Below, one piece after another: positions 1 through 8,780 of a stretch of DNA of 60,845 bases (positions within the stretch are counted from its first letter, which is position 1; each line of letters opens with the position of its first letter). The translations under genes and the position numbers were made by a program. The notes under the pieces were generated by a model. That model was not told the origin of the DNA. It made no database searches and was given only the letters and a program-made list of their open reading frames with translations. The DNA lies in NCBI GenBank assembly GCA_029850585.1, contig JARCRQ010000074.1, positions 1 to 60,845 on the forward strand. The letters run 5' to 3'. The DNA is from Sideroxydans sp. (GTDB taxonomy: Bacteria > Pseudomonadota > Gammaproteobacteria > Burkholderiales > Gallionellaceae).

Positions 1-90
1 TTCACAATTGACCGCCTCGCCGCCCGCGTGCTGGATTTCGATGTGAAGTATGTGTTGGAACGGAGCGAATACAACGAGGGACACCGTTAA
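1..90 (+). CDS. C-terminal fragment of an unidentified protein
   Basis: Frame 1 is open from the first base to a TAA at 88-90 and encodes 29 residues ending SEYNEGHR. The start lies outside the window. The fragment is too short to assign to a family. It is kept because the frame is open with a reasonable residue mix (RLAARVLDFDVKYV). Bases 91-206 downstream hold no gene and no convincing hairpin-plus-T terminator, although the next gene converges on it. Confidence 0.45.
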   Translation, partial: FTIDRLAARVLDFDVKYVLERSEYNEGHR

Positions 91-206
91 TCAGAGAAAT
101 CAGAACCCCTCACCAGCACGGTTAGCGCACCAAGCCTTCTGCTCTAAACCTGATTAGAAAAGGGTTTTACGCCTGCGCCACACACCGAAACCGCAGCATC
201 TTGCGC

Positions 207-923
207 CTACAAGTACATCTGCCGCTCACGTTCTGCCTCCGACGGCTCGAAGCCACGCGTCTCATAATGTTTGAAAATCGCACTAACCACTTCGCTGGGT
301 TCGTCTATCAGTTGGATTAAATCCATGTCTTCGGGGCTGATGACTTTTTCATTGATGAGCGTGGTGCGGAACCATTCCAACATGCCCGCCCAAAATTCGC
401 TGCCAACTAAGATGATGGGGATGCGGCGGGTTTTGCCCGTTTGCACCAGCGTTAAGGCTTCCATCAATTCGTCTAGCGTGCCAAAGCCACCTGGCATTAC
501 GACATACGCGCTGGCAAATTTGACGAACATGACTTTGCGCGAAAAAAAATGTTGGAAAGTTTGGCTGATGTTTTGGTAGGCGTTGCCCGATTGCTCGAAT
601 GGCAATTGGATGTTTAAGCCCACGCTGGGAGATTTTCCGTAGAACGCGCCCTTGTTGATGGCTTCCATGATGCCAGGCCCGCCGCCCGAAATGACCGAGA
701 AGCCCGCGTCAGACAATAGCCGCGCGATTTCTTCGGCGAGTTTGTAATAACGGTTGTCGGATTTGGTGCGCGCGCTGCCAAAAATACTCACGGCGGGATG
801 AATGCGGTTGAGGCGTTCGGTGGCAGAAACAAACTCTGACATAATGCCGAACACCCGCCACGCCTCCTTAGAATTCCACGCATCGGGCATTGCAGGAGTC
901 GGCAGTTTCGGCGGTGTGCTCAT
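207..923 (-). CDS. LOG-family Rossmann-fold protein (TIGR00730 type)
   Basis: A 238-residue soluble protein with the signature of the LOG/'lysine decarboxylase-like' family: SGGGPGIMEAINKGAF near residue 80 and PGGFGTLDELMEALTLVQTG near residue 143. These form the nucleotide-binding and catalytic loop (PGGxGTxxE). Characterised members are cytokinin riboside 5'-monophosphate phosphoribohydrolases that split nucleoside monophosphates into base and ribose 5-phosphate. It is the short bacterial form, not the longer PpnN type. The start has a good Shine-Dalgarno (TAGGA) about 8 bases upstream. It is divergent from polA with only 22 bp between the start codons. Substrate is unknown; family assignment is strong. 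Confidence 0.88.
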   Translation of the reverse strand: MSTPPKLPTPAMPDAWNSKEAWRVFGIMSEFVSATERLNRIHPAVSIFGSARTKSDNRYYKLAEEIARLLSDAGFSVISGGGPGIMEAINKGAFYGKSPSVGLNIQLPFEQSGNAYQNISQTFQHFFSRKVMFVKFASAYVVMPGGFGTLDELMEALTLVQTGKTRRIPIILVGSEFWAGMLEWFRTTLINEKVISPEDMDLIQLIDEPSEVVSAIFKHYETRGFEPSEAERERQMYL

Positions 924-945
924 GTTTATTTCCTAGTTAAAAATA

Positions 946-3771
946 ATGAAAAAATTGCTGTTAGTCGATGGCTCGTCGTTCTTGTATCGAGCTTTTCATG
1001 CCATGCCCGATATGCGCAACGCCGACGGCTTTCCGACGGGTGCGATTTACGGCGTGTTGAACATGCTGCGTAAATTGCGCGCGGATTATCCAGCGGATTA
1101 TAGCCTGTGCGTATTTGATGCCAAAGGTAAAACCTTCCGCGACGATTGGTATCCCGAATACAAAGCCACGCGCGCGCATATGCCCGACGATTTGGCGTTG
1201 CAAATTGAGCCGCTGCATCAACTGATTGCGGCGAACGGTTGGCACATCGCGATGATCGAGGGCGTGGAAGCCGACGATGTCATCGGCACGCTGACCAGTA
1301 TCGCCAGCGCGGATGGTGTGCAATGTATCGTTGCCACAGGCGACAAGGATTTAGCCCAGTTGGTCAATGAGCAAGTGTTTCTGATTAACACCATGAACAA
1401 TGAAAAACTCGATGTGGCAGGTGTCATCGAAAAATTCGGCGTGCCGCCTAACCGTATTATTGATTTGCTCACACTGACGGGCGACACCGTGGACAACGTG
1501 CCGGGCGTGGCAAAAGTCGGCCCGAAGACGGCAGTGAAATGGCTCACGCAATATGGCTCGCTTGATGAAATCATCGCGCACGCCAGTGAAGTCGGCGGCG
1601 TGGTTGGACAAAATTTACGCGATGCTTTGGACTGGTTGCCGCAAGCGCGCCGCCTGATTACCGTCAAGTGTGACGTGGCATTGGCGCAGCCTTATGCTGA
1701 ACTTACCGACTTGCCTTTGGATATGGCAACACTGCGCGAGCTGTATCAACGCTTTGGATTTAGAACGTGGTTAAGGGAGGTGGGCGGAGCATCAACGCTC
1801 CCTTCCCCTGTCGGGGGAAGGGCTGGGGATGAGGGAGCTCACGCTCAACAATCCTCGCTTTTTCAAACAGAGAGTGCGCCACTCATCGCGCCCTCCCTCA
1901 CTCTCCCCCCAAAGGAGAGGGAACTTGTGCCGAGTTTCATTGATGCTGAACCGAATCCTAGTAATAACGCGAATTACGAAACCATTTTGACCGACGCGCA
2001 ACTCGATATTTGGCTGGCGAAACTACTCGCCGCCGAGCTGGTCTGCGTCGATACCGAAACCACGGGCTTGGACAGCATGAGCGCGCAACTGGTGGGAATT
2101 TCTTTTGCCATCACGCCACACGAGGCGGCGTATTTGCCGCTGGCGCACGTCTATCCTGGCGCGCCAGACCAGCTAAATCTCGCCGCGACATTAGAGAAAT
2201 TAAAGCCTTGGCTGGAAAGTGCGACGCATAAAAAGTTGGGGCAAAATCTCAAATACGACCAGCATATTTTCGCCAATCACGGTGTCAGTTTGGCGGGTAT
2301 TGCCGAGGACACTTTGTTGCAATCTTATGTGCTGGAATCGCACAAGCCGCACGACATGGACAACCTCGCGCTACGGCATTTAGACGTACAAACGATTAGC
2401 TATGCAGATGTGGTGGGCAAAGGCGCGAAGCAAATTTGTTTCGACCAAGTTGATTTGGACATCGCGACAAAATACGCAGCAGAAGATGCCGACATTACGC
2501 TGCAATTGCATCAGGCACTCGCCCCGCAAGTCGCGGCGCAACAGGGTTTGCAACATGTCTATCGCGACATTGAAATGCCTAGTCGTCAAGTTTTGTATGT
2601 GATGGAGCGCAACGGCGTGTTGCTCGATAGCGCGCTGCTGCAAATTCAAAGTCGCGAATTGGGCGAAAAATTATTGGCGTTGGAAGCGCGCGCTTATGAA
2701 GCGGCGGGGCAACCGTTCAACCTGAATTCGCCCAAACAATTACGCGAAATTTTGTTCGATAAATTGCAGCTGCCCGTGAAGAAAAAAACGCCCAGTGGCG
2801 ATCCGTCCACCGATGAAGAAGTGCTGCAAGAACTGGCATTGGATTATCCGCTGCCGAAAATTTTGCTCGATTATCGCGGCATGGCAAAACTCAAATCGAC
2901 TTACACCGACAAGTTGCCGCTGTCGGTGAATCGCGCCACGGGACGAGTGCATACCAGCTATTCGCAAGCCGTCGCGGTGACGGGACGCTTGGCTTCTAAC
3001 GATCCGAATCTGCAAAACATTCCCGTGCGCACCGCCGAAGGACGACGCATACGCGAGGCATTTATCGCACCAGCAGGTTCGCACATCGTGTCCGCCGATT
3101 ATTCGCAAATTGAGTTGCGCATCATGGCGCATTTGTCCAGTGATGACGGGCTACTCAAGGCATTCGCCAACAACGAAGACATACACCGCGCCACCGCCGC
3201 CGAAATTTTTATGACCTCGCGCGAAGAGGTCACGAGTGAGCAACGCCGCTATGCCAAAGTCATCAATTTCGGATTGATTTACGGTATGTCCGCGTTCGGT
3301 TTGGCGAAACAATTAGGCGTGGAACGCAGTGCCGCCGCCGCTTATATCGAACGCTATTTCGCGCGTTATCCCGGCGTGAAAAATTATATGGACAGCACCC
3401 GCGAACTGACGAAACAACAGGGTTTTGTCGAGACGGTATTCGGTCGCCGCTTGTGGTTGCCCAATATCAAATCCAGTAATGCCATGCAACGCCAAGGCGC
3501 AGAACGCGCCGCTATCAACGCGCCGATGCAGGGCACAGCAGCTGACCTGATTAAGCTGGCGATGATTGCGGTGCAGTCTTGGTTGGAAGCGGAAAAATTA
3601 AGCACGCGGTTAATCATGCAAGTTCACGATGAATTGATCCTCGAAGTGCCTAACGCGGAGCTGGAATTGGTCAAACAAAAATTGCCGCATCTGATGTGCA
3701 GCGTTGCGAAATTAAAAGTGCCACTGCTGGTGGAAATGGGTGTGGGGAAAAATTGGGACGAGGCACATTAA
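946..3771 (+). CDS. polA: DNA polymerase I
   Basis: Three-domain DNA polymerase I of 941 residues, acting in Okazaki-fragment maturation and repair. The 5'-nuclease domain spans about residues 1-280. The 3'-5' exonuclease begins near 345 with exo motif I (VCVDTETTGLD), so proofreading is probably active. The polymerase domain fills the last 380 residues, with motif A (DYSQIELRIMAHLS), motif B (RRYAKVINFGLIYGMSAFG) and motif C (MQVHDELILEV). Length is near the 928 residues of E. coli PolA. The oddity is the linker at about residues 283-327, encoded by two palindromic repeats in opposite orientation that keep the frame. No clear Shine-Dalgarno precedes the ATG. It appears monocistronic. Confidence 0.97.
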   Translation: MKKLLLVDGSSFLYRAFHAMPDMRNADGFPTGAIYGVLNMLRKLRADYPADYSLCVFDAKGKTFRDDWYPEYKATRAHMPDDLALQIEPLHQLIAANGWHIAMIEGVEADDVIGTLTSIASADGVQCIVATGDKDLAQLVNEQVFLINTMNNEKLDVAGVIEKFGVPPNRIIDLLTLTGDTVDNVPGVAKVGPKTAVKWLTQYGSLDEIIAHASEVGGVVGQNLRDALDWLPQARRLITVKCDVALAQPYAELTDLPLDMATLRELYQRFGFRTWLREVGGASTLPSPVGGRAGDEGAHAQQSSLFQTESAPLIAPSLTLPPKERELVPSFIDAEPNPSNNANYETILTDAQLDIWLAKLLAAELVCVDTETTGLDSMSAQLVGISFAITPHEAAYLPLAHVYPGAPDQLNLAATLEKLKPWLESATHKKLGQNLKYDQHIFANHGVSLAGIAEDTLLQSYVLESHKPHDMDNLALRHLDVQTISYADVVGKGAKQICFDQVDLDIATKYAAEDADITLQLHQALAPQVAAQQGLQHVYRDIEMPSRQVLYVMERNGVLLDSALLQIQSRELGEKLLALEARAYEAAGQPFNLNSPKQLREILFDKLQLPVKKKTPSGDPSTDEEVLQELALDYPLPKILLDYRGMAKLKSTYTDKLPLSVNRATGRVHTSYSQAVAVTGRLASNDPNLQNIPVRTAEGRRIREAFIAPAGSHIVSADYSQIELRIMAHLSSDDGLLKAFANNEDIHRATAAEIFMTSREEVTSEQRRYAKVINFGLIYGMSAFGLAKQLGVERSAAAAYIERYFARYPGVKNYMDSTRELTKQQGFVETVFGRRLWLPNIKSSNAMQRQGAERAAINAPMQGTAADLIKLAMIAVQSWLEAEKLSTRLIMQVHDELILEVPNAELELVKQKLPHLMCSVAKLKVPLLVEMGVGKNWDEAH
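1798..1837 (-). repeat. REP-like palindrome inside polA (copy 1)
   Basis: A GC-rich element read on the minus strand as TCCCTCATCCCCAGCCC, then a short inverted hairpin of CCCTTCCCC and GGGGAAGGG. It matches the CCCTCACCCyAACCCTCTCCC type of element seen elsewhere in this window. It is translated in frame as roughly polA residues 285-298, in the linker between the 5'-nuclease and exonuclease domains. Confidence 0.75.
1887..1922 (+). repeat. REP-like palindrome inside polA (copy 2)
   Basis: A second copy of the same family, opposite in orientation to the one at 1798-1837. It shows CCCTCCCTCACTCTCCCC followed by AAAGGAGAGGGA. About 50 bp separate the two. Both are read through in frame as polA linker residues up to about 326, giving Pro/Ser-rich sequence (APSLTLPPKERE). 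Confidence 0.72.
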
Positions 3772-3856
3772 AGTCACCGTTTTAGATACTGCGCCCGACT
3801 TAACCCGCACGCTGTTTCAGTTATAGTGCGCCACCTTAGATATTTGAAAGCTTGTG

Positions 3857-4555
3857 ATGAATAAAATGTTTGCCCTGTTGTTGCTGCTGATTGCGCCACT
3901 CGCTCATGCGGGTGAAGCGGAAATTCGTCAGTCGTTTGCCGCGAAATTTCCTGATATAGACAAGCTTGATCACATTGTGAAAACACCCTATTCAGGCTTA
4001 TATGAAATTGTCGTTAACGGGCAAATTATGTACACCGATGAGCAGGGTGTTTATTTGTTTGATGGCAACGTGATTGACCTCGCGACGCGCACTAATTTGA
4101 CTGAAAAACAAAGCCAAAAATTGTTTGCGATTGACTTCGATAAACTGCCGTTGAATTTGGCGATTAAAAAAGTGAAGGGCAATGGCAAACGAAAAATGGC
4201 GTATTTCACCGACCCGAATTGCGGTTATTGCAAGAAGCTGGAAAAGGAATTGAGCAAAGTAACCGACGTGACTTTGTATATTTTCTTGTACCCAATTTTT
4301 CAAGGTTCAGACGTGATGGTGAATAATATCTTGTGTGCCAAAAGCCCAGTGAAGGCGTGGGATGAGCTGATGCAAAACGGCAATGCCGCCCCTGCTGCAA
4401 CGTGCAAAACCAATACCGATAAAGTGTTGGCACTGGGCAAAAAATTACGCGTCACAGGTACGCCAAATTTGATTTTTGCTAATGGTGTGCAAAGCCCTGG
4501 TTACTTGCCTAGCGAAGAATTAGAAAAACATTTGAACGAGGTGAAAGCGAAATAA
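3857..4555 (+). CDS. dsbC: Periplasmic thiol:disulfide isomerase DsbC
   Basis: A 232-residue DsbC-family disulfide isomerase. The N-terminus is a signal peptide (LLLLLIAPLAHAG, predicted cleavage after about residue 18). A short dimerisation domain follows, then a thioredoxin-like domain with the active site FTDPNCGYCKK (Cys122 and Cys125) and the cis-Pro loop VTGTPNLIF. It reshuffles wrong disulfides in exported proteins and would need DsbD, not seen here. ATG at 3857 is chosen; an in-frame GTG lies one codon upstream. It sits 2 bp before the LOV-GGDEF gene and is probably co-transcribed with it. Confidence 0.93.
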   Translation: MNKMFALLLLLIAPLAHAGEAEIRQSFAAKFPDIDKLDHIVKTPYSGLYEIVVNGQIMYTDEQGVYLFDGNVIDLATRTNLTEKQSQKLFAIDFDKLPLNLAIKKVKGNGKRKMAYFTDPNCGYCKKLEKELSKVTDVTLYIFLYPIFQGSDVMVNNILCAKSPVKAWDELMQNGNAAPAATCKTNTDKVLALGKKLRVTGTPNLIFANGVQSPGYLPSEELEKHLNEVKAK

Positions 4556-4557
4556 TC

Positions 4558-5511
4558 ATGCCCTCCCCCGCCGACATTTCCGCCGCGCTGTTAGCCCTCG
4601 CGGTCGATCAATCGCTTGATGGCATCACCATCTCGGACGCCTTGTTGCCCGACATGCCGTTGATTTATGTGAACGCAGGCTTTGAGAAAATGACGGGCTA
4701 TCGTGCCGCCGAAGTGTTGGGCAAAAATTGTCGCTTTCTGCAAGGCACAGCCAGCGCGCAACCCGCAGTGGGCGTGTTACACGAGGCGATTAAACGGGGT
4801 GAAGGCTGCATCGTCATTTTGCAAAACTATCGGCGCGACGGCACGCTGTTTTGGAATGAATTTAATATCTCACCCGTGCGTAATGCGGACAATCTGATTA
4901 CCCATTTTATTGGCGTGCAAAAAGATGTCACCGCGCGGGTAGAAATGTTGCAGCACTTACGCCAGTCTAAGAAGGATTTGCAAGCTGCCAATTTGCAACT
5001 GTCGCGTCTGGCGATGAGCGATGGACTGACTGGGATTAGCAATCGCCGTCACTTTGATGAACAGCTACACGCCTTGCTATCTATGGCGCAGCGCGGTGGC
5101 ACGTCGATTGCGGTGTTGATGATGGACTTGGATTTTTTCAAACGCTTTAACGATCACTACGGTCATCAAGCGGGCGACTATTGTTTAACTCAAGTGGCGC
5201 AAACTATCGCGGCAGCATTTCAGCGACCCAGCGAATGTGCGGCACGTTATGGCGGCGAAGAGTTCGCCGTGGTGGCATTAAATATGAGCGCGGCGGAACT
5301 AAGCCACTACGCGCAACTGCTCTGCGACAAAGTCCGCGCGCTGAATATTCCCCATCAAGATGCGCCCACTGGCGTGGTAAGCATCAGCATCGGTGGCATC
5401 AGCCTAGTGCCCACTCGCGACACCACCCCCGCCTCGCTCCTCAAACTCGCTGATGGCGCGCTCTACGAGGCTAAAGCGCGCGGACGTAATTGCGTACATA
5501 TCGTTAGCTAA
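4558..5511 (+). CDS. LOV-GGDEF blue-light-type diguanylate cyclase
   Basis: A 317-residue soluble protein. Residues about 15-130 are a PAS domain with full LOV flavin-site features: GKNCRFLQG with the photoactive Cys58, then Asn90 (QNYRRDG), Asn100 (FWNEF) and Gln121 (FIGVQKDVT). The spacings closely match phototropin LOV domains. A short helical linker leads to a GGDEF domain (SDGLTGISNRRHFDEQL; MDLDFFKRFND; active loop GGEEF at 232-236). The allosteric I-site position reads RPSE rather than RxxD, so product inhibition may be weak. Inferred role: blue light sensed by FMN controls c-di-GMP synthesis. It follows dsbC by 2 bp. Confidence 0.9.
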   Translation: MPSPADISAALLALAVDQSLDGITISDALLPDMPLIYVNAGFEKMTGYRAAEVLGKNCRFLQGTASAQPAVGVLHEAIKRGEGCIVILQNYRRDGTLFWNEFNISPVRNADNLITHFIGVQKDVTARVEMLQHLRQSKKDLQAANLQLSRLAMSDGLTGISNRRHFDEQLHALLSMAQRGGTSIAVLMMDLDFFKRFNDHYGHQAGDYCLTQVAQTIAAAFQRPSECAARYGGEEFAVVALNMSAAELSHYAQLLCDKVRALNIPHQDAPTGVVSISIGGISLVPTRDTTPASLLKLADGALYEAKARGRNCVHIVS

Positions 5512-5515
5512 CGCT

Positions 5516-6679
5516 TTAGTTTGGTTCGCCACCCTTAGGAAACAACACCCATAGTTGCCCGCTTTGTTTCATCCGCCCTGCTTGTTGTCCCGCCTCGTCA
5601 CCATAGCCCCAGAAAAAATCCGCGCGCACCGCACCTTTGATTGCGCCACCCGTGTCTTGCGCTAGCATCAAGCGATTCAGCGGCTCGTTGCTGCTCGGAA
5701 AAGTGCTGGATAAAAACACCGGACTGCCAAGCGGAATGCTGCGCGGATCGACGGCGATGCTGTACGCCTCAGTGAGCGGCACGCCCAATGCGCCCAAGGG
5801 ATTGCTGGCTTGGTCGGGCAGCTCGCGGAAGAACACAAAGCTGGGATTCATCGCCAACAACGCGGGCAATTTTTCGGGGTGTTGTTCGCCCCATAATTTG
5901 ATGCCTTGCATCGAGGCTTGCTCTAATTTGAGCTCGCCCATCTCGATTAACTTTTTGCCGATGGAACTGTAGGGCTGACCATTTTGTTCCGCGTAGCCGA
6001 TCTTCACATTCGTGCCGTCAGGCAAGGCGATGCGCCCCGATCCTTGGATTTGCAGGAAGAATAATTCCACCGCGTTTTCCACCCAAAATAATTCGCGTCC
6101 AGCTAAATTTGCCTTGCCCGACTCGATGTCCGCCCGTGCAAAATAAGGCACGACACGCTTGCCTTGCACGCGTCCGCGCAAGCGCAAATCTTTGAGCTGC
6201 GGATATACCTCACTCAAATCTATCGTCAACAAATCGTCTGGCACGCCATACACGGGATAGCGAAAGCGCGCGGTTTTAACGCGACTGCCGAGCAGCTTCG
6301 GCTCGTAATAACCGGTGATAAGCCCCTGCGCCGAACCATCGGCATTGAGCACTTGGTAGGGCGAAAAATTCGCCTCAAAAAACTGATGCAAGCTGGCATC
6401 GTCAGGCTGAAATAGTTGTTCAGCCTTGCCGCACGAAGTTTGCCACAGCGTTTTATTCTTTAAGGCACGGCAGCTTTGCAACAAGGCGGCAAAACTCGCC
6501 GACAACTCAGTGTTTTGCCATTCAGGTAAATGCGCCCAATCGCTGACCGCATAAGGCGCGCTAGGTATCGCCACGCTAGGTACGGGTGGTGCGATGACGA
6601 CAGGCGGCGCAGGTTTTTTTGGTGTGTTACACGCAGCTAAAAAAAGCAACGCGAGTAAGGAAAGTTTTTTGATTTGCAT
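5516..6679 (-). CDS. mltA: Membrane-bound lytic murein transglycosylase A
   Basis: A 387-residue outer-membrane lipoprotein that cleaves the MurNAc-GlcNAc bond to give 1,6-anhydromuropeptides. A lipobox is visible (LLFLAACNT, lipidated Cys near residue 17), followed by a Pro-rich linker. The MltA core contains GYYEP near residue 125 and LPDGTNVKIGYAEQNGQPY. The C-terminal 3D domain ends LAQDTGGAIKGAVRADFF...GYG, where the catalytic Asp lies. It converges on the LOV-GGDEF gene with 4 bp between them. Family assignment is secure. Confidence 0.95.
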   Translation of the reverse strand: MQIKKLSLLALLFLAACNTPKKPAPPVVIAPPVPSVAIPSAPYAVSDWAHLPEWQNTELSASFAALLQSCRALKNKTLWQTSCGKAEQLFQPDDASLHQFFEANFSPYQVLNADGSAQGLITGYYEPKLLGSRVKTARFRYPVYGVPDDLLTIDLSEVYPQLKDLRLRGRVQGKRVVPYFARADIESGKANLAGRELFWVENAVELFFLQIQGSGRIALPDGTNVKIGYAEQNGQPYSSIGKKLIEMGELKLEQASMQGIKLWGEQHPEKLPALLAMNPSFVFFRELPDQASNPLGALGVPLTEAYSIAVDPRSIPLGSPVFLSSTFPSSNEPLNRLMLAQDTGGAIKGAVRADFFWGYGDEAGQQAGRMKQSGQLWVLFPKGGEPN

Positions 6680-6700
6680 GGGGGGCGGGGGAGGAAATTA

Positions 6701-6762
6701 GGGTGTCTCTAAAAATTAAAATATCGAAGCAACAACCCATCGCGAAGAGATTTGAATTTTGC
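6701..6762 (-). repeat. 3'-UTR MITE-like element, internally deleted copy (after apaG)
   Basis: Read on the minus strand, it starts AAAATTCAAATCTCTTCGC 8 bp after the apaG stop and ends TTCGATATTTTAATTTTTAG followed by AGACACCC. These match both ends of the element at 19315-19510, but the central hairpin is missing. Orientation relative to the upstream gene is the same as in the other three copies (rlmH, rng, ksgA). Confidence 0.7.
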
Positions 6763-6770
6763 GAAATGTC

Positions 6771-7154
6771 CTAGTGCAACACGCGTGGCACGCTCAAGAC
6801 AAACTCATGCACGGGCGCGTCGAATTCTTCGCCGTCTTCAGCTTGAAATTGATAGCTGCCACGCATCGTGCCGACATCGGTCGCCAGCACCGTGCCACTG
6901 GTGTATTCAAAACTTTGCTTCGGTTTGAGCAGCGGTTGTTCGCCCACCACGCCTTGTCCGCGCACCTCTTGCACCTGATTATTGCTATCGGTAATCACCC
7001 AGTGACGGCTCAGCAATTTAGCGGCTTGCGTGCCGATATTATTGATGGTGATGGTGTAGGCAAACACGTAACGATTGGCCGCCTCATCGGATTGGTCGGC
7101 TAGATAGTTGACTTTGGTTTGCACCACGATTTCATGCGGATTGGGATTTTTCAT
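6771..7154 (-). CDS. apaG: ApaG protein
   Basis: A 127-residue ApaG-family protein (DUF525, fibronectin-III-like fold), associated by mutant phenotype with Co2+/Mg2+ efflux but of unresolved biochemistry. Family landmarks are FAYTITINNIGTQAAKLLSR, HWVITDSNNQVQEVRGQGVV, GEQPLLKPKQSFEYTSGT and MRGSYQF. The start is placed at ATG 7154 (MKNPNPHEI) to match the usual 125-127 residues; in-frame ATGs at 7163 and 7190 would extend it. In many proteobacteria apaG follows ksgA. Here it is apart from that operon, upstream of mltA and divergent from ilvA. Confidence 0.92.
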   Translation of the reverse strand: MKNPNPHEIVVQTKVNYLADQSDEAANRYVFAYTITINNIGTQAAKLLSRHWVITDSNNQVQEVRGQGVVGEQPLLKPKQSFEYTSGTVLATDVGTMRGSYQFQAEDGEEFDAPVHEFVLSVPRVLH

Positions 7155-7255
7155 GCGCGGCATTTGAACCGATTTTGCTATATCTCGCAAGGGTTAAGGC
7201 GCACTTTTATGCTACCCTTCGCGGTCATTTTTTTCGCCTCTTGCCCTGCCTTGCT

Positions 7256-8773
7256 ATGAATAATTACCTTAAAAGAATCTTGAATGCGCGCGTTTATGAC
7301 GTAGCAATCGAAACCCCGTTAGAGTTCGCGCCGAATTTATCCGCGCGCATCGGCAACCGAATTTTATTTAAGCGCGAAGATATGCAGCCCGTGTTTTCCT
7401 TCAAGCTGCGCGGGGCGTACAACAAAATGGCGCAGCTCAACAGCGCGCAATTAAAGCAAGGTGTCATCGCCGCATCGGCGGGTAATCACGCGCAAGGCGT
7501 GGCGATGTCGGCGCAAAAATTGGGCTGCCAAGCCATCATCGTGATGCCCACCACCACGCCCAATGTGAAGATAGATGCGGTAAAGCATTTCGGCGGCAGC
7601 AATGTAAAAATCGTGCTGCACGGCGACAGTTACAGCGACGCTTATGCGCACGCTTTGCAACTGGGCGCGGAGAAAAAACTGAGTTTTGTCCATCCCTTCG
7701 ATGACCCCGATGTGATTGCCGGACAAGGCACAATCGGTATGGAAATTTTGCGTCAGCACCACGCGCCCATCCACGCGATTTTTTGCGCCATCGGCGGAGG
7801 CGGCTTGATTGCCGGCGTGGCGGCGTATGTCAAAGCGGTGCGTCCCGACATCAAAATTATCGGTGTGCAAACCACCGATTCGGACGCAATGTATCGTTCC
7901 TTGCAAGCTAAACAACGCGTGACTTTGGATGATGTGGGGCTATTTTCGGATGGCACGGCAGTCAAATATGTGGGCGCGGAAACCTTCCGCCTGTGCCAGC
8001 AATTAGTCGATGAAGTTATCTTGGTGAACACCGACGAAGTGTGTGCCGCGATTAAAGATGTGTTCCAAGATACCCGTTCGATTTTAGAGCCAGCGGGTGC
8101 GTTGGCGGTGGCGGGCGCGAAACTGTATGCCAAGCGCGAACAACTCAAAAATGAGACGCTGATTCCGATTGCCTGCGGCGCGAATATGAATTTTGACCGC
8201 TTACGTTTCGTCGCCGAGCGCGCTGAAATCGGTGAAAAACGCGAGGCGATTTTGGCGGTGACCATCCCCGAAACGGCGGGCAGTTTCCGCAAGTTTTGCG
8301 CGCTGTTAGGCCGTCGCAATATCACCGAATTTAACTATCGCTACGCCGACCCAAAAGCCGCGCAAGTGTTCGTCGGTATTCAAGTCAAAGACCAAAGCGA
8401 GACCGCTGAACTGGTGGCGACGCTGCAAAATAATGATTTGGCGACGCTGGATTTATCCGCCAACGAAATGGCGAAACTGCACGTGCGTCACTTGGTCGGC
8501 GGTCACGCGCCCGCCGCAAAAGATGAAATCATGTTCCGCTTCGAGTTTCCCGAACGTCCCGGCGCGCTGATGAATTTTTTGAACAGCATGAGCCACAACT
8601 GGAATATCAGCTTATTCCACTATCGCAACCACGGCGCGGACTACGGCCGCGTGCTGGTCGGAATGCAAGTGCCACACCACGACACCGCCGCCCTGCGCGC
8701 CTTCCTCGACAAACTCGGCTACCCGTACTGGGACGAAAGCGACAACCCTGCGTATAAATTGTTTTTGGGTTAG
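7256..8773 (+). CDS. ilvA: Threonine ammonia-lyase, biosynthetic
   Basis: A 505-residue PLP enzyme converting threonine to 2-oxobutanoate, the first step to isoleucine. The catalytic domain holds the PLP lysine in FSFKLRGAYN (Lys50), the SAGNHAQGVA substrate/phosphate loop and a Gly-rich loop (CAIGGGGLIAGV). Two tandem ACT-like regulatory domains follow: one begins near AILAVTIPETAGSF, the other near MFRFEFPERPGALM. This two-domain layout is that of the isoleucine-inhibited biosynthetic form, not catabolic TdcB. The start is ATG 7256 (MNNYLKRILNARVYDVA), matching homologue length; the frame is open further upstream. Confidence 0.95.
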   Translation: MNNYLKRILNARVYDVAIETPLEFAPNLSARIGNRILFKREDMQPVFSFKLRGAYNKMAQLNSAQLKQGVIAASAGNHAQGVAMSAQKLGCQAIIVMPTTTPNVKIDAVKHFGGSNVKIVLHGDSYSDAYAHALQLGAEKKLSFVHPFDDPDVIAGQGTIGMEILRQHHAPIHAIFCAIGGGGLIAGVAAYVKAVRPDIKIIGVQTTDSDAMYRSLQAKQRVTLDDVGLFSDGTAVKYVGAETFRLCQQLVDEVILVNTDEVCAAIKDVFQDTRSILEPAGALAVAGAKLYAKREQLKNETLIPIACGANMNFDRLRFVAERAEIGEKREAILAVTIPETAGSFRKFCALLGRRNITEFNYRYADPKAAQVFVGIQVKDQSETAELVATLQNNDLATLDLSANEMAKLHVRHLVGGHAPAAKDEIMFRFEFPERPGALMNFLNSMSHNWNISLFHYRNHGADYGRVLVGMQVPHHDTAALRAFLDKLGYPYWDESDNPAYKLFLG

Positions 8774-8780
8774 TCGAGTG

